Source: Candidatus Izemoplasmatales bacterium
GTDB lineage: Bacteria > Bacillota_I > Bacilli_A > Izemoplasmatales > Hujiaoplasmataceae
Assembly (NCBI GenBank): GCA_028697025.1
Contig: JAQVFZ010000005.1
Coordinates: 1 to 32,971 of the forward strand
Direction: 5' to 3'
Length of the DNA: 32,971 bases
This document shows positions 7,578 to 17,095 of the stretch, piece after piece. The notes beneath the pieces are model-generated. The model was not told the origin of the DNA, searched no databases, and saw only the letters and a list, made by a program, of their open reading frames with translations. Position numbers and translations under genes: made by a program. Each line of letters opens with the position of its first letter. Within the stretch, counting starts at the first letter, position 1.

Positions 7578-8426
7578 CTACAATATTTCGAATATTTTTG
7601 CTTTTTCAATAATTTTTTCAGCTCGATTGATAATCGGTTTATCAATCATTTTTCCTTGGTATTGGAAAACACCATGCCCTGGTTTGCTAAGATTAATTTT
7701 TATTATCTCTTGAGCCCATTTAATCTCTTCTGGCGAAGGAGAAAAAACCTTGTTTATTGTATCCAATTGGTTTGGATGAATAGATGCTTTAGCTTTCATC
7801 CCTAGGCTCATCGCATAGGTGCTGTCTCGCAATAAGCCTTCCGGATTATTGATGTTTGTATATGGCGTATCAATTGGAATTAAATGATTAATTACGCTTT
7901 GATAAACGATTCTTGATCTTGCGTAGAATATTTCTTCACTAGATTCTGTTCTTTTTATTTCTAAATCGTTAGCTAGATCTTCGGCTCCAATAAATAATCC
8001 AATAAGCCTTTTGTTTTCGGCATATAAAGGCAATTCTTCTACACCTCTAGCAGTTTCAACTAAAGCAATTACTTTAGTTTCTGGCATGTTGTTCTTTGCT
8101 TCATATTCAGAAAGAAGTACAGTCAACTTGTCTGATGTAAGTTTATCCATCTTGGGAATCAGAAGATAATCAATCTTATTGGTTTTAAGAAGTTCTATAT
8201 CTTTATAAAACCATTCGCTATCAATGGCATTAACCCTAAGAATTATCTGTTTAGGTAAAACACTCGAGTTTATTAAATAGTTTCTAACTAGATTTCTGGC
8301 ATTATTTTTTTCGGAAATGCTGATGGCATCTTCCAAATCAAAAATGATGGCATCAGCAGAAAAAACATCGGCGTTTTGTAACATCGAAGGATTATTTCCC
8401 GGAATAAACAACAAAGACCTAAACAT
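7578..8426 (-). CDS. citE: citramalate (or citrate) lyase beta subunit
   Basis: This 282-aa TIM-barrel lyase of the CitE/HpcH family cleaves the acid bound on CitD to acetyl-CitD plus the oxo acid: pyruvate from citramalate, oxaloacetate from citrate. Visible signatures are RSLLFIPGNNPSML at the start, IIFDLEDAIS (acidic metal ligand region), ALVETARGVEEL with the metal-binding Glu, GAEDLANDL, and KASIHPNQL near the C-terminus. Length is typical. The ATG overlaps the end of citD by 8 bases, so translation is likely coupled and gives matching subunit amounts. Confidence 0.88.
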   Translation of the reverse strand: MFRSLLFIPGNNPSMLQNADVFSADAIIFDLEDAISISEKNNARNLVRNYLINSSVLPKQIILRVNAIDSEWFYKDIELLKTNKIDYLLIPKMDKLTSDKLTVLLSEYEAKNNMPETKVIALVETARGVEELPLYAENKRLIGLFIGAEDLANDLEIKRTESSEEIFYARSRIVYQSVINHLIPIDTPYTNINNPEGLLRDSTYAMSLGMKAKASIHPNQLDTINKVFSPSPEEIKWAQEIIKINLSKPGHGVFQYQGKMIDKPIINRAEKIIEKAKIFEIL

Positions 8427-8673
8427 CTTCTTTCATCCTCTCAATCGCCGTCAGCAGCCGAGACTTGATAGTATAATCCAAAGCTCCTTTATCAACAACG
8501 ACAACCTTCACATTTTTCAATCCTTGTTCAGTTAAAGTATCCTCTATCGTTTTAAGAATCTGATTATAGAAAAAAGCGCCGACAATACTATTGATCTCAA
8601 TAGTGGTCTTGTCATTTGTTTCTACACTTATCAAACAATCATTGGATTCTTTGCTTCCTGCGATACCTTTCAT
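8419..8673 (-). CDS. citD: citramalate (or citrate) lyase gamma subunit, acyl carrier protein
   Basis: This 84-aa carrier protein holds the acetyl or substrate thioester on its prosthetic group. AGSKESNDCLISV near the N-terminus matches the CitD modification site. Ser10, preceded by Glu, corresponds to Ser14 of the Klebsiella protein. Length fits the family (about 85-100 aa). The ribosome site AGAGGT lies 7 bases before the ATG, 5 bases after the stop of mal. The order citD-citE-citF-citXG is the usual lyase order. Confidence 0.88.
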   Translation of the reverse strand: MKGIAGSKESNDCLISVETNDKTTIEINSIVGAFFYNQILKTIEDTLTEQGLKNVKVVVVDKGALDYTIKSRLLTAIERMKEDV

Positions 8674-8678
8674 AATTT

Positions 8679-9920
8679 TTACCTCTTCTTTGTTATTGCC
8701 AAAACTCGATTCATTTCATTTTTTACAATCATATAGCCTTCGTCCACTCCCATGCCTGGTTTAGCCAAACATTGGTCAGCCATGCAAGCGATGGCAATAT
8801 TGGTCGTTACTTCAGAGGAAATATTTGTTTCATTGCAAGTACCACCGCAATAACTGCCGATACCTACTTTATTGCAATATACAATTGCCTCGCAAACATT
8901 ATTGACTCCGCCTAAATCCGGTGTCTTTATTTGCAGCATATGTCCAGCTTTTTGATCAGCAAAATCAATTATGTCTTCCAATGTGTTGCACCATTCATCA
9001 GCTACTATTTCCAAAGTTGAATTTTTTTCGCCTATCATACGAGTTAAATCTTTTAGATATTTTATCGTATCTTCCTTATTGCCGCCATCAATTGGGCCTT
9101 CAATTCTCAAAACAAAAGGATGAGCTGCCTTTTCCAGTTCTAATAGATAATCAATGATTCTATCCAAATCATTGTTGAAAGCAATGCCGATGGTGCCATA
9201 AACGTCAATGTGCAGAACCGGTTTGTAATTTTCTCTGGTCCGGAACTTGATGATTCTATTCCTAATCCACTTCACATATTCCAGCAATAGCTCCCCGTTT
9301 TTCCCTAACTTCTTCTCAACATTGTTGATTAGGGCGTGAGGTAACACATCTGCTTCCTTAATAATCATCTTGTCGACATTATTATAACGGTCGTCTCCAC
9401 TCTGAGTGAAAACAGGAATGGCTTTGTACTCTTTTTCAGTTATATTATACTCTTTTCTGATTACTTCTGCCATAGTCAGCCGGGAACTTTTAGCGACGGC
9501 CGATAGAAACGCCTGCGTTAAACCATATCTGATTGCCGTATGTAATTTTTTGCCATCAATGGTCATCCTATCAAATCTTTCAGCCAAAGGTCTAAATTGA
9601 CTGACATCCAGACCTATCATAAGCGGCACTATTTTTTCTTCCAAGAAAGGAATGTAATTATCCGCCAAAAACAACGGATCACGTCCGCCAGTGCCTGAGT
9701 ATTGTACTGCCGCACAATCACCGATTCCCACTTCACCGTTTTCCAATATCAACTGAATAGATATTGCTTCACCACATTGTCTGATTGTCCTAAACCCTTC
9801 TATTATCGGCGTTCCTTCATAAAAGAAGCCATCGTTAACGGCTCCGTTTTTTATTGCTTTTTGATCATCGAAGAAAAATCCAGTGTATGATTTTGACAAT
9901 ACAACATCTTTTATTTTCAT
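8679..9920 (-). CDS. mal: methylaspartate ammonia-lyase
   Basis: This 413-aa cytoplasmic enzyme removes ammonia from (2S,3S)-3-methylaspartate to give mesaconate. It belongs to the enolase superfamily. Metal ligands are visible as Asp239 (HIDV), Glu274 (RIEGP) and Asp308 (VADEW). The catalytic bases are Lys332 ([10 protein letters not shown]) and His195 (LPHAL). Each is exactly one position beyond the Clostridium tetanomorphum numbering as I recall it. The start overlaps the stop of glmE by 4 bases (ATGA), with GAGG 8 bases upstream. It acts directly after glutamate mutase in the pathway. No mesaconate hydratase gene follows it here. Confidence 0.97.
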   Translation of the reverse strand: MKIKDVVLSKSYTGFFFDDQKAIKNGAVNDGFFYEGTPIIEGFRTIRQCGEAISIQLILENGEVGIGDCAAVQYSGTGGRDPLFLADNYIPFLEEKIVPLMIGLDVSQFRPLAERFDRMTIDGKKLHTAIRYGLTQAFLSAVAKSSRLTMAEVIRKEYNITEKEYKAIPVFTQSGDDRYNNVDKMIIKEADVLPHALINNVEKKLGKNGELLLEYVKWIRNRIIKFRTRENYKPVLHIDVYGTIGIAFNNDLDRIIDYLLELEKAAHPFVLRIEGPIDGGNKEDTIKYLKDLTRMIGEKNSTLEIVADEWCNTLEDIIDFADQKAGHMLQIKTPDLGGVNNVCEAIVYCNKVGIGSYCGGTCNETNISSEVTTNIAIACMADQCLAKPGMGVDEGYMIVKNEMNRVLAITKKR

Positions 9921-11383
9921 TTTAAATTCCTCAAAGGTCTTCCTATTAATTTTCCCTTACTTACAGAGTAAATATCATCCACAGTCAATTGGAAAGAAAT
10001 TTCTCTTCCTTCTGAATCTGCTCTTTGTTTAATTTTTTTATGATGGAATTCTTTAATTTCCTCAGACATTGCCAAGTTCCCAAATTCAAGAATCCTTATT
10101 CTGCCTTCGTTATCTCTTGCAGGGAAAACTTTACCTGCATTGTACTTGCTTGGCGCAAAAGGAATATCCATCAAACCTTGCTCAAAAGCTCTAACGGTAC
10201 CGACAGCCAAGTCTCCTTCTCCCACTTTTAAAACAGTTTCGATTAAACAATTGACTTCTCTTTTAATTTGATCTATTTCCATTCTGAGATCATCACTTTC
10301 GGAAATAGTTTGGTCTTTTAACATATTAACTATGAATTTTGAAGCTTTTACACCTAAGCCATTAGCTTCCATAGTTGGAATACCGACGGATTCATGAGGT
10401 GATTTGGTTATTAGTTTAGTCGCTTTAGATAATGCAGCTACAGAAGAACTATAGGAAATTAGTGCCATAGCTTCAGCTTCGTCGCTTGGAAATCCGCCCA
10501 TCCACTGATGGAAAACAGTTGATACCTCCATGTCTTTATAGCCAAAACGGTCAAGGTATTCGATTGTCTGATCGTACAAAGAATGAACTGCTGCTACATC
10601 TTGAACCAGATTTCCACCCATTCCATAACCGACAGTAATATTTTTGACTCCTTGTTCAGCTGCCAATAAAGCTTCAATAATCATTACAGTATTCGAAATT
10701 GCCGGTGGAACCAAAGTACCTGTCAAAGGGCCAAAAGGTTCACGATTTATCTTGATGCCTCTTTCTTCATAATAGCCGACCAAGCGGTCAACGTACTGCC
10801 AATTCTTGATCGATACTTCTAGAGGTATTGATTTTGCATAAGGAATATTATAGGATATGCCCCCTCCTTCATTCGACGTCCAACCGGCTGCATGTATAAT
10901 TTCCGACAATAATCTTGCGTCTGGCGTACCATGTCTAGCTTCTACCGGCTTATCAACTGACTCAAGAACTTTCTTACAACCCGCAACCCCATGATTTACA
11001 GCTGGAAAGCCATTTAATAAAGCCCTACATTTTGCTTCAGATTCTTCTAAACCTTTTTGAGCTTCTTGATAACGATTATGTCTAGTGTAACTATCGATAG
11101 TTGAAGGTAAACAATCTGCTCCCGAAGCAGAAAGATAATTCAAAAGTTTGATATGCTCCGCCAAAACAGGTACACCACCACGAGGTTGAATCAGCGTATC
11201 ATTTGCGACTTTAGCTTTATTCAAAACAATTGCAAAGTTTTTTTCTTGAGGAACATTTCTTAGGTATTCGACGGCCTTATCCAAATTTAATTCTGGATCA
11301 TTACCAGTTGGCCAAGTCTTCAAAACCTCTAATCTTTGTTCCAAAAATTCTTGTTCCGTTAATTTTTTATTTGCTAGTTTCAT
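9917..11383 (-). CDS. glmE: glutamate mutase epsilon (catalytic) subunit
   Basis: This 488-aa TIM-barrel subunit, with GlmS and adenosylcobalamin, rearranges L-glutamate to (2S,3S)-3-methylaspartate. Family motifs: [29 protein letters not shown], the substrate-binding region [32 protein letters not shown], and [14 protein letters not shown]. Length matches the family (about 483-485 aa). The ATG has AGAGGT 7 bases upstream and overlaps the end of glmL by 17 bases. The gene order glmS-glmL-glmE-mal is the classical clostridial one. Confidence 0.97.
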   Translation of the reverse strand: MKLANKKLTEQEFLEQRLEVLKTWPTGNDPELNLDKAVEYLRNVPQEKNFAIVLNKAKVANDTLIQPRGGVPVLAEHIKLLNYLSASGADCLPSTIDSYTRHNRYQEAQKGLEESEAKCRALLNGFPAVNHGVAGCKKVLESVDKPVEARHGTPDARLLSEIIHAAGWTSNEGGGISYNIPYAKSIPLEVSIKNWQYVDRLVGYYEERGIKINREPFGPLTGTLVPPAISNTVMIIEALLAAEQGVKNITVGYGMGGNLVQDVAAVHSLYDQTIEYLDRFGYKDMEVSTVFHQWMGGFPSDEAEAMALISYSSSVAALSKATKLITKSPHESVGIPTMEANGLGVKASKFIVNMLKDQTISESDDLRMEIDQIKREVNCLIETVLKVGEGDLAVGTVRAFEQGLMDIPFAPSKYNAGKVFPARDNEGRIRILEFGNLAMSEEIKEFHHKKIKQRADSEGREISFQLTVDDIYSVSKGKLIGRPLRNLK

Positions 11384-12776
11384 CTTGATTACCTCTAATT
11401 TGGGTTATATGATTTTTCATTATTTTTAATGCTACCATCGGTTGAATTTTTGCCAACAACCCCATGGCGGACATAATATAGTCATGGTCAATCAAGAACT
11501 CAGGATCATTAGGTCTAAGTTCCGAAGGATTGTGTAGAATATTTGTAGTCTGACGCAAAATTTCATATTGATGTTTTGAATTGATTATTACTCCGCCCGA
11601 TCCGATAACATAACTGACTTCAGATAAATCTTTTCCTGTTTGATTGAAAACTTTTCCCATCGGGGTCAAAACTTCGGTAATTCTGCCGCAATGTCTATGC
11701 ATAGATCTGTATGCACACATTTCCGCCAAAAATTGATCGATAAATTCATCATGTTGATTTTCCGGTAACAATTTTACATTTTTATAACGACGATTGACTT
11801 CCTCAACGATATCAACGCCTTTTTCTTTATTGATGAAGTTAATTTCTCTTTCAGACAACGATTTGACAATTCCAGGAGCTGAGTATCTCATGCCTAAATC
11901 ACCTTCTACAGTTCTTTTCGCAAAAGGTTCTTCCAAGCCTTGGACAATTACATCACTTCTTTTGGTTGAAGTGCATATGGAATATAAATCTGTTGTAGCT
12001 CCACCAATATCAACAACCACTATTTCTCCTAGACCACTTTCATCCAAATAACCTTCCGACAATAACTTGGCTGCTTCCAGCACAGCTGACGGTGTAGGTA
12101 AAATGACTTGATTAATCTCGGATTCGATTTTCTTGATTCCTTTAGCTTCGATAATTTGCTTTAAGAATATTTCCCTAATCTTATCTCTTGCACTATTGAT
12201 GTTTAGAACGTTGATTGATGGCATGACATTTTCGCAAATGTGACCATTCATGTTATATTTTTTGAAAATTTCACTTATTTGATCTTGAGCGGATTTGTTC
12301 CCGGCAAACACTACCGGAATTTTTATCCCCGACTTGCCCAGCAAATCGGCATTAAAAATTACAGCTTCTGAATTACCGCCATCAGAGCCGCCAGCTAATA
12401 AAATAATATCAATATTCATATCAATAATCTGTTTGATTTCACTATTGTTCAAATGATGAGACAAAACCAAATCGACTTTCGCACCAGCACCGAGACAAAC
12501 TCTCTTAGCGGCCTCAACAGTTAGCTCTTTAACTAGACCAATAGCGGCCATTTTTAGGCCGCCAGCAGCTGATGAACAAGCAATGATTTGCTCAAACTCA
12601 ATTTTCTTGCCGATTCTATCAAATAGTTTTTTAAGAGCTTTTTGATAACCTTCTGTAATATCTGTTTCAACTGTCGTAAAGTCGGAAGCAGTTCCCAATA
12701 TATCACATTTTTCAGAATCAACAGCACATAATTTGGTAAATGTTGAGCCAAAATCTATTAGCAAATAGTTTGCCAT
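11367..12776 (-). CDS. glmL: GlmL/MutL, ATPase-like accessory protein of glutamate mutase
   Basis: This 469-aa protein of the actin/Hsp70-like ATPase fold is always found between glmS and glmE and is thought to be a reactivating or chaperone factor for the cobalamin mutase. The two phosphate-binding loops are clear: [17 protein letters not shown] at residues 4-20 and [14 protein letters not shown] in the second domain. HCGRITEV lies near the C-terminus. The frame begins with GTG at 12783-12785, but the ATG at 12774-12776 has AGGTGAG four bases upstream and is preferred. The stop of glmS lies directly before it. It is unrelated to the DNA-repair protein MutL. Confidence 0.92.
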   Translation of the reverse strand: MANYLLIDFGSTFTKLCAVDSEKCDILGTASDFTTVETDITEGYQKALKKLFDRIGKKIEFEQIIACSSAAGGLKMAAIGLVKELTVEAAKRVCLGAGAKVDLVLSHHLNNSEIKQIIDMNIDIILLAGGSDGGNSEAVIFNADLLGKSGIKIPVVFAGNKSAQDQISEIFKKYNMNGHICENVMPSINVLNINSARDKIREIFLKQIIEAKGIKKIESEINQVILPTPSAVLEAAKLLSEGYLDESGLGEIVVVDIGGATTDLYSICTSTKRSDVIVQGLEEPFAKRTVEGDLGMRYSAPGIVKSLSEREINFINKEKGVDIVEEVNRRYKNVKLLPENQHDEFIDQFLAEMCAYRSMHRHCGRITEVLTPMGKVFNQTGKDLSEVSYVIGSGGVIINSKHQYEILRQTTNILHNPSELRPNDPEFLIDHDYIMSAMGLLAKIQPMVALKIMKNHITQIRGNQDETSK

Positions 12777-12777
12777 T

Positions 12778-13182
12778 TTACTCACCTAAATCTGTTTTAA
12801 TATCTTTTAAAGCCTCGTCTATCGATGTTCCCGGTGGATAGATTCTATTGAATCCCATTTCTAAGAATCTTTTTTTAACTTCATTAAAGTCTTGCTTGCC
12901 GACGACGATATTTCCGCCAACATATAGAAGAATGTTTTCGATACCGGATTCGACACACTTATCTCTCATTCCTCTACAGTCAATTTCACCATGACCATAT
13001 AAAGAAGAAACCATAATCATATCAGCATTTGTTTCTATTGCTGCGTTGATAAAATCTTCTTGCGTAGATAAAACTCCGATATTGACAACATTATATCCCG
13101 ATTTGTTTAAGGTATATTCAATTATTTTATTTCCAACCGCATGTACATCGGCACCGATAACACCAATAACTATTGTTTTCAA
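12778..13182 (-). CDS. glmS: glutamate mutase sigma (cobalamin-binding) subunit
   Basis: This small Rossmann-like B12-binding subunit has the D-x-H-x-x-G motif (ADVHAVG) whose His14 replaces the lower cobalt ligand, followed by [11 protein letters not shown] and the glycine-rich VGGNIVVGK. With GlmE it carries the radical rearrangement of glutamate. The frame is open from a GTG at 13198-13200, but that codon has no ribosome site. The TTG at 13180-13182 is preceded by GGGGAG at 6 bases and gives a 134-aa protein starting [10 protein letters not shown], which matches the family N-terminus. It is first in the glm operon. Confidence 0.93.
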   Translation of the reverse strand: MKTIVIGVIGADVHAVGNKIIEYTLNKSGYNVVNIGVLSTQEDFINAAIETNADMIMVSSLYGHGEIDCRGMRDKCVESGIENILLYVGGNIVVGKQDFNEVKKRFLEMGFNRIYPPGTSIDEALKDIKTDLGE

Positions 13183-13201
13183 ACTAGTCTCCCCATACAC
13201 T

Positions 13202-13215
13202 TGTAAGCGTTTTTA
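13202..13215. promoter_or_regulatory. cre-like site (CcpA operator) downstream of the glm promoter
   Basis: TGTAAGCGTTTTTA matches 13 of 14 positions of the cre consensus TGWAARCGYTWNCW. It lies just after the predicted transcription start of glmS, where CcpA would block elongation. The first ten bases are identical to the site at 22537. Confidence 0.5.
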
Positions 13216-13226
13216 TAACATATAAC

Positions 13227-13255
13227 ATTATAACATAATGATTATAAGATTTAAA
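13227..13255 (-). promoter_or_regulatory. probable promoter of the glm-mal-cit operon
   Basis: On the reverse strand a perfect TATAAT (13227-13232) is preceded at 17 bases by TTTAAA (13250-13255), a weak -35 box. It lies in the 112-base gap between the adenosyltransferase and glmS. No convincing terminator is seen in the gap, so read-through from the lysine operon is also possible. Confidence 0.55.
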
Positions 13256-13294
13256 GAAAAAATCTTAGAAATTAAACAAGCTCAATTACCTGAT

Positions 13295-13819
13295 TTAAAC
13301 GTTGAAAGAAAGCACGAATAGATAGTCACTCAATCTGTTTAAATATTTCTTTGCCGATTCCAAATCTTCTCTTTTTGTATAATCGACAAACGCATTTAGT
13401 TGTCTTTCGGCTTTTCTTGCCAAGGCACGAGCATAATCAACGTGAGCCCCAGGCTCAGTTTTTTCGCTTCCAGGCAAATAAAATCTACCTTCCAAAGGTT
13501 TTTTTAATAAGAAATCTTGGATTTTTACTTCCAATAATTCGACATCTTCAGGCTTAATCTGTATCAAAATATTATACAAATCCGAATCATAGTCACTGGC
13601 AACAAGAGAATTTATGTTTTGTAAATGCATTTGAATTTCTTTTATGAATTCAATATGTGAGTGATGGTAAGCTATGCCTAAATAGGAACTGAATTCATCC
13701 ATTGTTCCTAGTGTTTCAAATAAAATATGTGATTTCCTATATATTCTGTTTTCGAAATCTTTAGAATTACCCGAATCACCAAATTTGGTTGCTATTTGAT
13801 CTATTTTGTCAATTGGCAT
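13295..13819 (-). CDS. cob(I)alamin adenosyltransferase, PduO type
   Basis: This 174-aa protein transfers the adenosyl group of ATP to cob(I)alamin, making adenosylcobalamin. Family features: an N-terminal ATP-binding segment IATKFGDSG (related to the usual T-K-T-G-D-x-G), KSHILFETLGTMDEFSSYLG (Asp-Glu pair), the loop PGSEKTEPGAHVDYARALARKAERQL holding the conserved basic residues, and an all-helical remainder. The first half is more divergent than the second. AGAGGTG lies 6 bases before the ATG at 13817-13819, which overlaps kamE by 11 bases. As last gene of the lysine operon, next to glm, it probably supplies cofactor for both KamDE and GlmES. Confidence 0.85.
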   Translation of the reverse strand: MPIDKIDQIATKFGDSGNSKDFENRIYRKSHILFETLGTMDEFSSYLGIAYHHSHIEFIKEIQMHLQNINSLVASDYDSDLYNILIQIKPEDVELLEVKIQDFLLKKPLEGRFYLPGSEKTEPGAHVDYARALARKAERQLNAFVDYTKREDLESAKKYLNRLSDYLFVLSFNV

Positions 13820-14555
13820 TATTTTCACCTCTTTTTCGATTTAATAGTTCCGTAATCGCAAAAGTTGCAACATCCTCCGCAAAACTTCCCGGTCCAAATC
13901 CAGCATCATACCCTAATTCTTTTGCTAATTCATGAGTAATCCTTGCCCCGCCGGCAACAAGTATTACTTTATCTCTCATTCCTTCAGATTCCAATAGCTC
14001 CACAAGTTCAATCATGTTTTTTAGATGAACTTCCTTTTGTGTCACGGTTTGAGAAACCAAAAGCACATCAGCGTTTTTATCACGAGCAAATTTTATAAAA
14101 TCTTCATTCAAAACTTGAGAGCCTAAATTATAAGCGTCGATGCCTTGATATCTTTCAAGACCATAATGACCGGCAAAACCTTTCATGTTCATAATCGCAT
14201 CAATACCAACCGTATGTGCATCAGTACCTGTAGAAGCTCCAACAAATACAATATTTCGGTCGAACTCGTCTTTGATAATTTTTTCTATCTCTTCTCGGTC
14301 CAGAGCGTGATTGGTTATTTCTTCGACGTGAATTCTATCAAAATCTATGGCGGCTTTTACGCTACCGTAAACAACATAGAAACTGAAACCTTCGCTCAAA
14401 TTTTCAGTATGGACAACGGAAGGATCAATTATACCCATTTCTTTTGCAATTTCTTTTGCAGCTGCTATTCCTTTGGCCGATTTTGGAACAGGCAAAGTAA
14501 AACTAACCTGAACCTTGCCATCATTGAGCGTATCGCCATATGGTTTAATTTTCAT
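13809..14555 (-). CDS. kamE: lysine 5,6-aminomutase beta subunit
   Basis: This 248-aa cobalamin-binding subunit has the D-x-H-x-x-G motif at Asp112-His114-Gly117 (TDAHTVG). Lys125 in NMKGFAGHYGLERY is the likely PLP-anchoring lysine. Both sit 19 residues earlier than His133 and Lys144 of the Clostridium sticklandii enzyme, so spacing is exactly kept. With KamD it moves the terminal amino group of beta-lysine (or D-lysine) from carbon 6 to carbon 5 using adenosylcobalamin and PLP. The ribosome site GGAGG lies 9 bases before the ATG, and the gene overlaps kamD by 11 bases. Confidence 0.97.
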   Translation of the reverse strand: MKIKPYGDTLNDGKVQVSFTLPVPKSAKGIAAAKEIAKEMGIIDPSVVHTENLSEGFSFYVVYGSVKAAIDFDRIHVEEITNHALDREEIEKIIKDEFDRNIVFVGASTGTDAHTVGIDAIMNMKGFAGHYGLERYQGIDAYNLGSQVLNEDFIKFARDKNADVLLVSQTVTQKEVHLKNMIELVELLESEGMRDKVILVAGGARITHELAKELGYDAGFGPGSFAEDVATFAITELLNRKRGENNAN

Positions 14556-16101
14556 TGAAGGATTCCTCCATTTTTTCCAGAACTACATTGACATAATTCT
14601 TATTCTTTCTAAAAACTCCGGATAATCCTTTTCCCCCATTTTCACTTCTTTTTGTTTGAGCGAAAACACCTTTGGCCAAGCTATTGAACATTCCGTCTTC
14701 AGCTATCTGTTTTAGCAGTTTTTCGGCAGAATTCAAAACTTCAACAGCTCGCTTTTGAATGATACCTTCTGGTTTATAACTAATTTCATCACCTAAAGAT
14801 TTCATTGATTTCTGTATCATTTTTGCATTCTTGATTGCTAAATAACGATCTGATAAATATGGTGTATGTATAGCCTCGGTCATCATACCCAAGAGGTGAA
14901 TTGATTGGCCGGTGATTGTCGTAACCATGTTGAACATCACATTTTGTTGATAAGCTTTAAAGATATTGCCGTTGATATGTTTTGTCGGCGGCATATACTT
15001 AAGTGGCGCATCAGGAAAGATCTCTCTAGCCAGTTGTGCTTGCGATAATTCCAACAAAAAGCTATCTTCAACTTCTGGATCAATTTCAAAAGCATGCCCT
15101 AAACCCATTAATTTACTTGGTAAATGAGCTTTTTTTGCAAAAGCTTCATTTATGAATTGCGAAGCAGTCACTGTGTGAGCTTCCTCAACGGCATCGGATG
15201 TTGTGAGATAATTATCTTCACCCGTATTGATGATTATTCCGGCATATGCATTTATAAGACGGGAAAAGTATTGATCCACGAATGTTCTTTGCATATTGAT
15301 GTCACGGAAAATTATACCGTACATGCTATCATTCAACAGCACATCAAGTCTTTCCAAGGCACCCATGGCGGCTATTTCTGGCATACAAAGTCCTGAAGCG
15401 TAATTAACTAAATAAATATATCTACCTAGTTTAAAACTCACCTCATCCAAAGCTTTTCTCATAATTTTAAAATTTTCTTGGGTGGCAAATGTCCCACCAA
15501 AACCTTCAGTGGTTTTGCCGTACGGTACATAGTCCAGCAATGATTGTCCAGTAGATCTTATTACCGCAATTATGTCGGCTCCAGCCTCGGCTGCTGAAAC
15601 AGCTTGTATAACATCTTCATCAATATTTCCCGTAGCCACAATCACGTAAATATCGGTTTTTTCACGAGGAAATTTTGTCAAAAAGTCAGTTCTTTTAGCC
15701 TTATTTTCCAAAATTCTTTTCAAACCGGAATCATAGTAAGGCTTAAGAATATTGAATGTCGCATCTTGATCTATAATTTCATGACCACAGATATTTACCT
15801 CTTCATTTTTATAGGCGATCAAAAAATCGGATAAGCTTAATCCCGAACTTTTTAAAGCACTTGCCAGGTAAGTGCTGACGCCTAAAGATATATTTCCGTT
15901 TTTTACAATATCATCGACTATTCTATTTGGCAGCGGAACTTGGAATTCATCAGTGCCATCAACGCCCAAAAGCCTGAGAGTCGCTCGTTCAACGCTGACA
16001 GTTGTATGTTGATCTATGAAACTCTGGACGTCGTTTGCAATTATTTTTGCATATTTACGACAAGACTCAACTACACTTTGATTTATATTTAGTTTATTCA
16101 T
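14545..16101 (-). CDS. kamD: lysine 5,6-aminomutase alpha subunit
   Basis: The product is 518 aa from the ATG at 16099-16101, close to the family's roughly 516 aa. It carries the TIM barrel and most PLP contacts of the D-lysine/beta-lysine 5,6-aminomutase. Recognisable segments are ERATLRLLGVDG, VIRSTGQSLLDYVPYGKTTEGFGGTFATQENF, NYASGLCMPEIAAMGALERLDVLLNDSMYGI and PTKHINGNIF. The frame opens GTG-AAC-ATG-ATG. AAGGTG lies 6 bases before the second ATG, so that one is chosen, with the first a near alternative. It overlaps the end of kamB. Confidence 0.96.
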   Translation of the reverse strand: MNKLNINQSVVESCRKYAKIIANDVQSFIDQHTTVSVERATLRLLGVDGTDEFQVPLPNRIVDDIVKNGNISLGVSTYLASALKSSGLSLSDFLIAYKNEEVNICGHEIIDQDATFNILKPYYDSGLKRILENKAKRTDFLTKFPREKTDIYVIVATGNIDEDVIQAVSAAEAGADIIAVIRSTGQSLLDYVPYGKTTEGFGGTFATQENFKIMRKALDEVSFKLGRYIYLVNYASGLCMPEIAAMGALERLDVLLNDSMYGIIFRDINMQRTFVDQYFSRLINAYAGIIINTGEDNYLTTSDAVEEAHTVTASQFINEAFAKKAHLPSKLMGLGHAFEIDPEVEDSFLLELSQAQLAREIFPDAPLKYMPPTKHINGNIFKAYQQNVMFNMVTTITGQSIHLLGMMTEAIHTPYLSDRYLAIKNAKMIQKSMKSLGDEISYKPEGIIQKRAVEVLNSAEKLLKQIAEDGMFNSLAKGVFAQTKRSENGGKGLSGVFRKNKNYVNVVLEKMEESFNEN

Positions 16102-17095
16102 CATGTTCACCTTCTAACACATTAAATACTTCTCTATTTAAACTCGTATTCAATTTATTCTTGAAATCCTCATTATCAAATTCGTAGCCCAGTGGCGACA
16201 CCGGATTGTAACAAACTAAAGACACATTAAGGGGATTGATTACATAAAGTTGATTTTCCAGCTGAAATAGTTTTTTCAATAAGTTGTGGTGCACTTGGAT
16301 ATTAATTGGTGAATCCACAATAATGTCAAACTTGCACCTTCTTCTTTCAAGAATCAATCTTTCCACAAATTTATTGGTTAAGGATTTAGGAAAATAAACT
16401 TTGGATATATTACTGAAATCTAAATTAAAAAAGCTATCCACATTACCTATTATACTCGAATATTCAAGATTTATCATCATACTGTCATTATTGATTAAAC
16501 AGATTTTATCGCCAAAACAGAAGTCTTTAAGGTCATGATACTTTAGAGAAAACTTTTTATGCAAAATAACAGCATCATTAACCACCACATCGATGTCACG
16601 GGAATAATTCGCTCCTACTACCAGGATTGTAGCTTGTGTAATCTTGGCAAAAACATGACGTGAAAAAGCACCATCAATTATAATTTTTTCTAACTGATAG
16701 TTTTTCAGCTCTGATATCAGTTTTGCCATATCTGTTACTTTCGCAGGCCCGGCAACTAAAGCTTTGCCCCTAGAATTAATCTTAACTATTACCACATTTC
16801 CAATAGATGTAGTTATATCTAAAGTCTTGATTATTTCGTAGTCGCAAGTAAACATTGTCAACGTGTCATAAGCCGTAGCGACCAAATAACCTTGTTTAAC
16901 AAGTATTTGCGGCTTTTCTAAATTGGTCACCTGGTCTAGTTCTTCTCCATCCAACCCTATAGACGTAATTGCCACATTCGAACTATCATAATGATTTAAA
17001 TACTCATTCATAACGGTAGTTTTACCCGCATTTTTTGTATTTCCGACAATACTGATGATTTGATAATCTTTTAGTAATTCGATTATTCTTTTGAT
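16094..17095 (-). CDS. kamB: lysine 5,6-aminomutase reactivase-like P-loop protein (KamB type), non-AUG start inferred
   Basis: From the first ATG (17009-17011) the protein is 305 aa, but that start has no ribosome site and cuts off a P-loop. Upstream the same frame reads IVGNTKNAGKTTVMNEYL, a G-x-x-x-x-G-K-T nucleotide-binding loop, preceded by a short helix (KRIIELLKDYQ). It then meets the kamA stop region with no ATG, GTG or TTG. GAAGG lies 9 bases before an ATC at 17093-17095, which would give 333 aa, so I infer AUC initiation. A -1 slip at CAAAAG near the end of kamA, or a sequencing error, are alternatives. The body (AITSIGLDGEELDQVT, LVATAYDTL, ALVAGPAKVTDM) resembles KamB proteins encoded after kamA, thought to help reactivate KamDE. 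Confidence 0.7.
   Translation of the reverse strand: MKRIIELLKDYQIISIVGNTKNAGKTTVMNEYLNHYDSSNVAITSIGLDGEELDQVTNLEKPQILVKQGYLVATAYDTLTMFTCDYEIIKTLDITTSIGNVVIVKINSRGKALVAGPAKVTDMAKLISELKNYQLEKIIIDGAFSRHVFAKITQATILVVGANYSRDIDVVVNDAVILHKKFSLKYHDLKDFCFGDKICLINNDSMMINLEYSSIIGNVDSFFNLDFSNISKVYFPKSLTNKFVERLILERRRCKFDIIVDSPINIQVHHNLLKKLFQLENQLYVINPLNVSLVCYNPVSPLGYEFDNEDFKNKLNTSLNREVFNVLEGEHDE

Noticed and set aside
13240-13265. Hairpin AAGATTT/AAATCTT as terminator after the adenosyltransferase
   Set aside because: A/T-only 7-bp stem without a following T-run; too weak to call.
13183-13294. Cobalamin riboswitch ahead of the B12-dependent glm operon
   Set aside because: The gap is only 112 bases and shows none of the conserved B12-box sequence; the element is normally about 200 bases.
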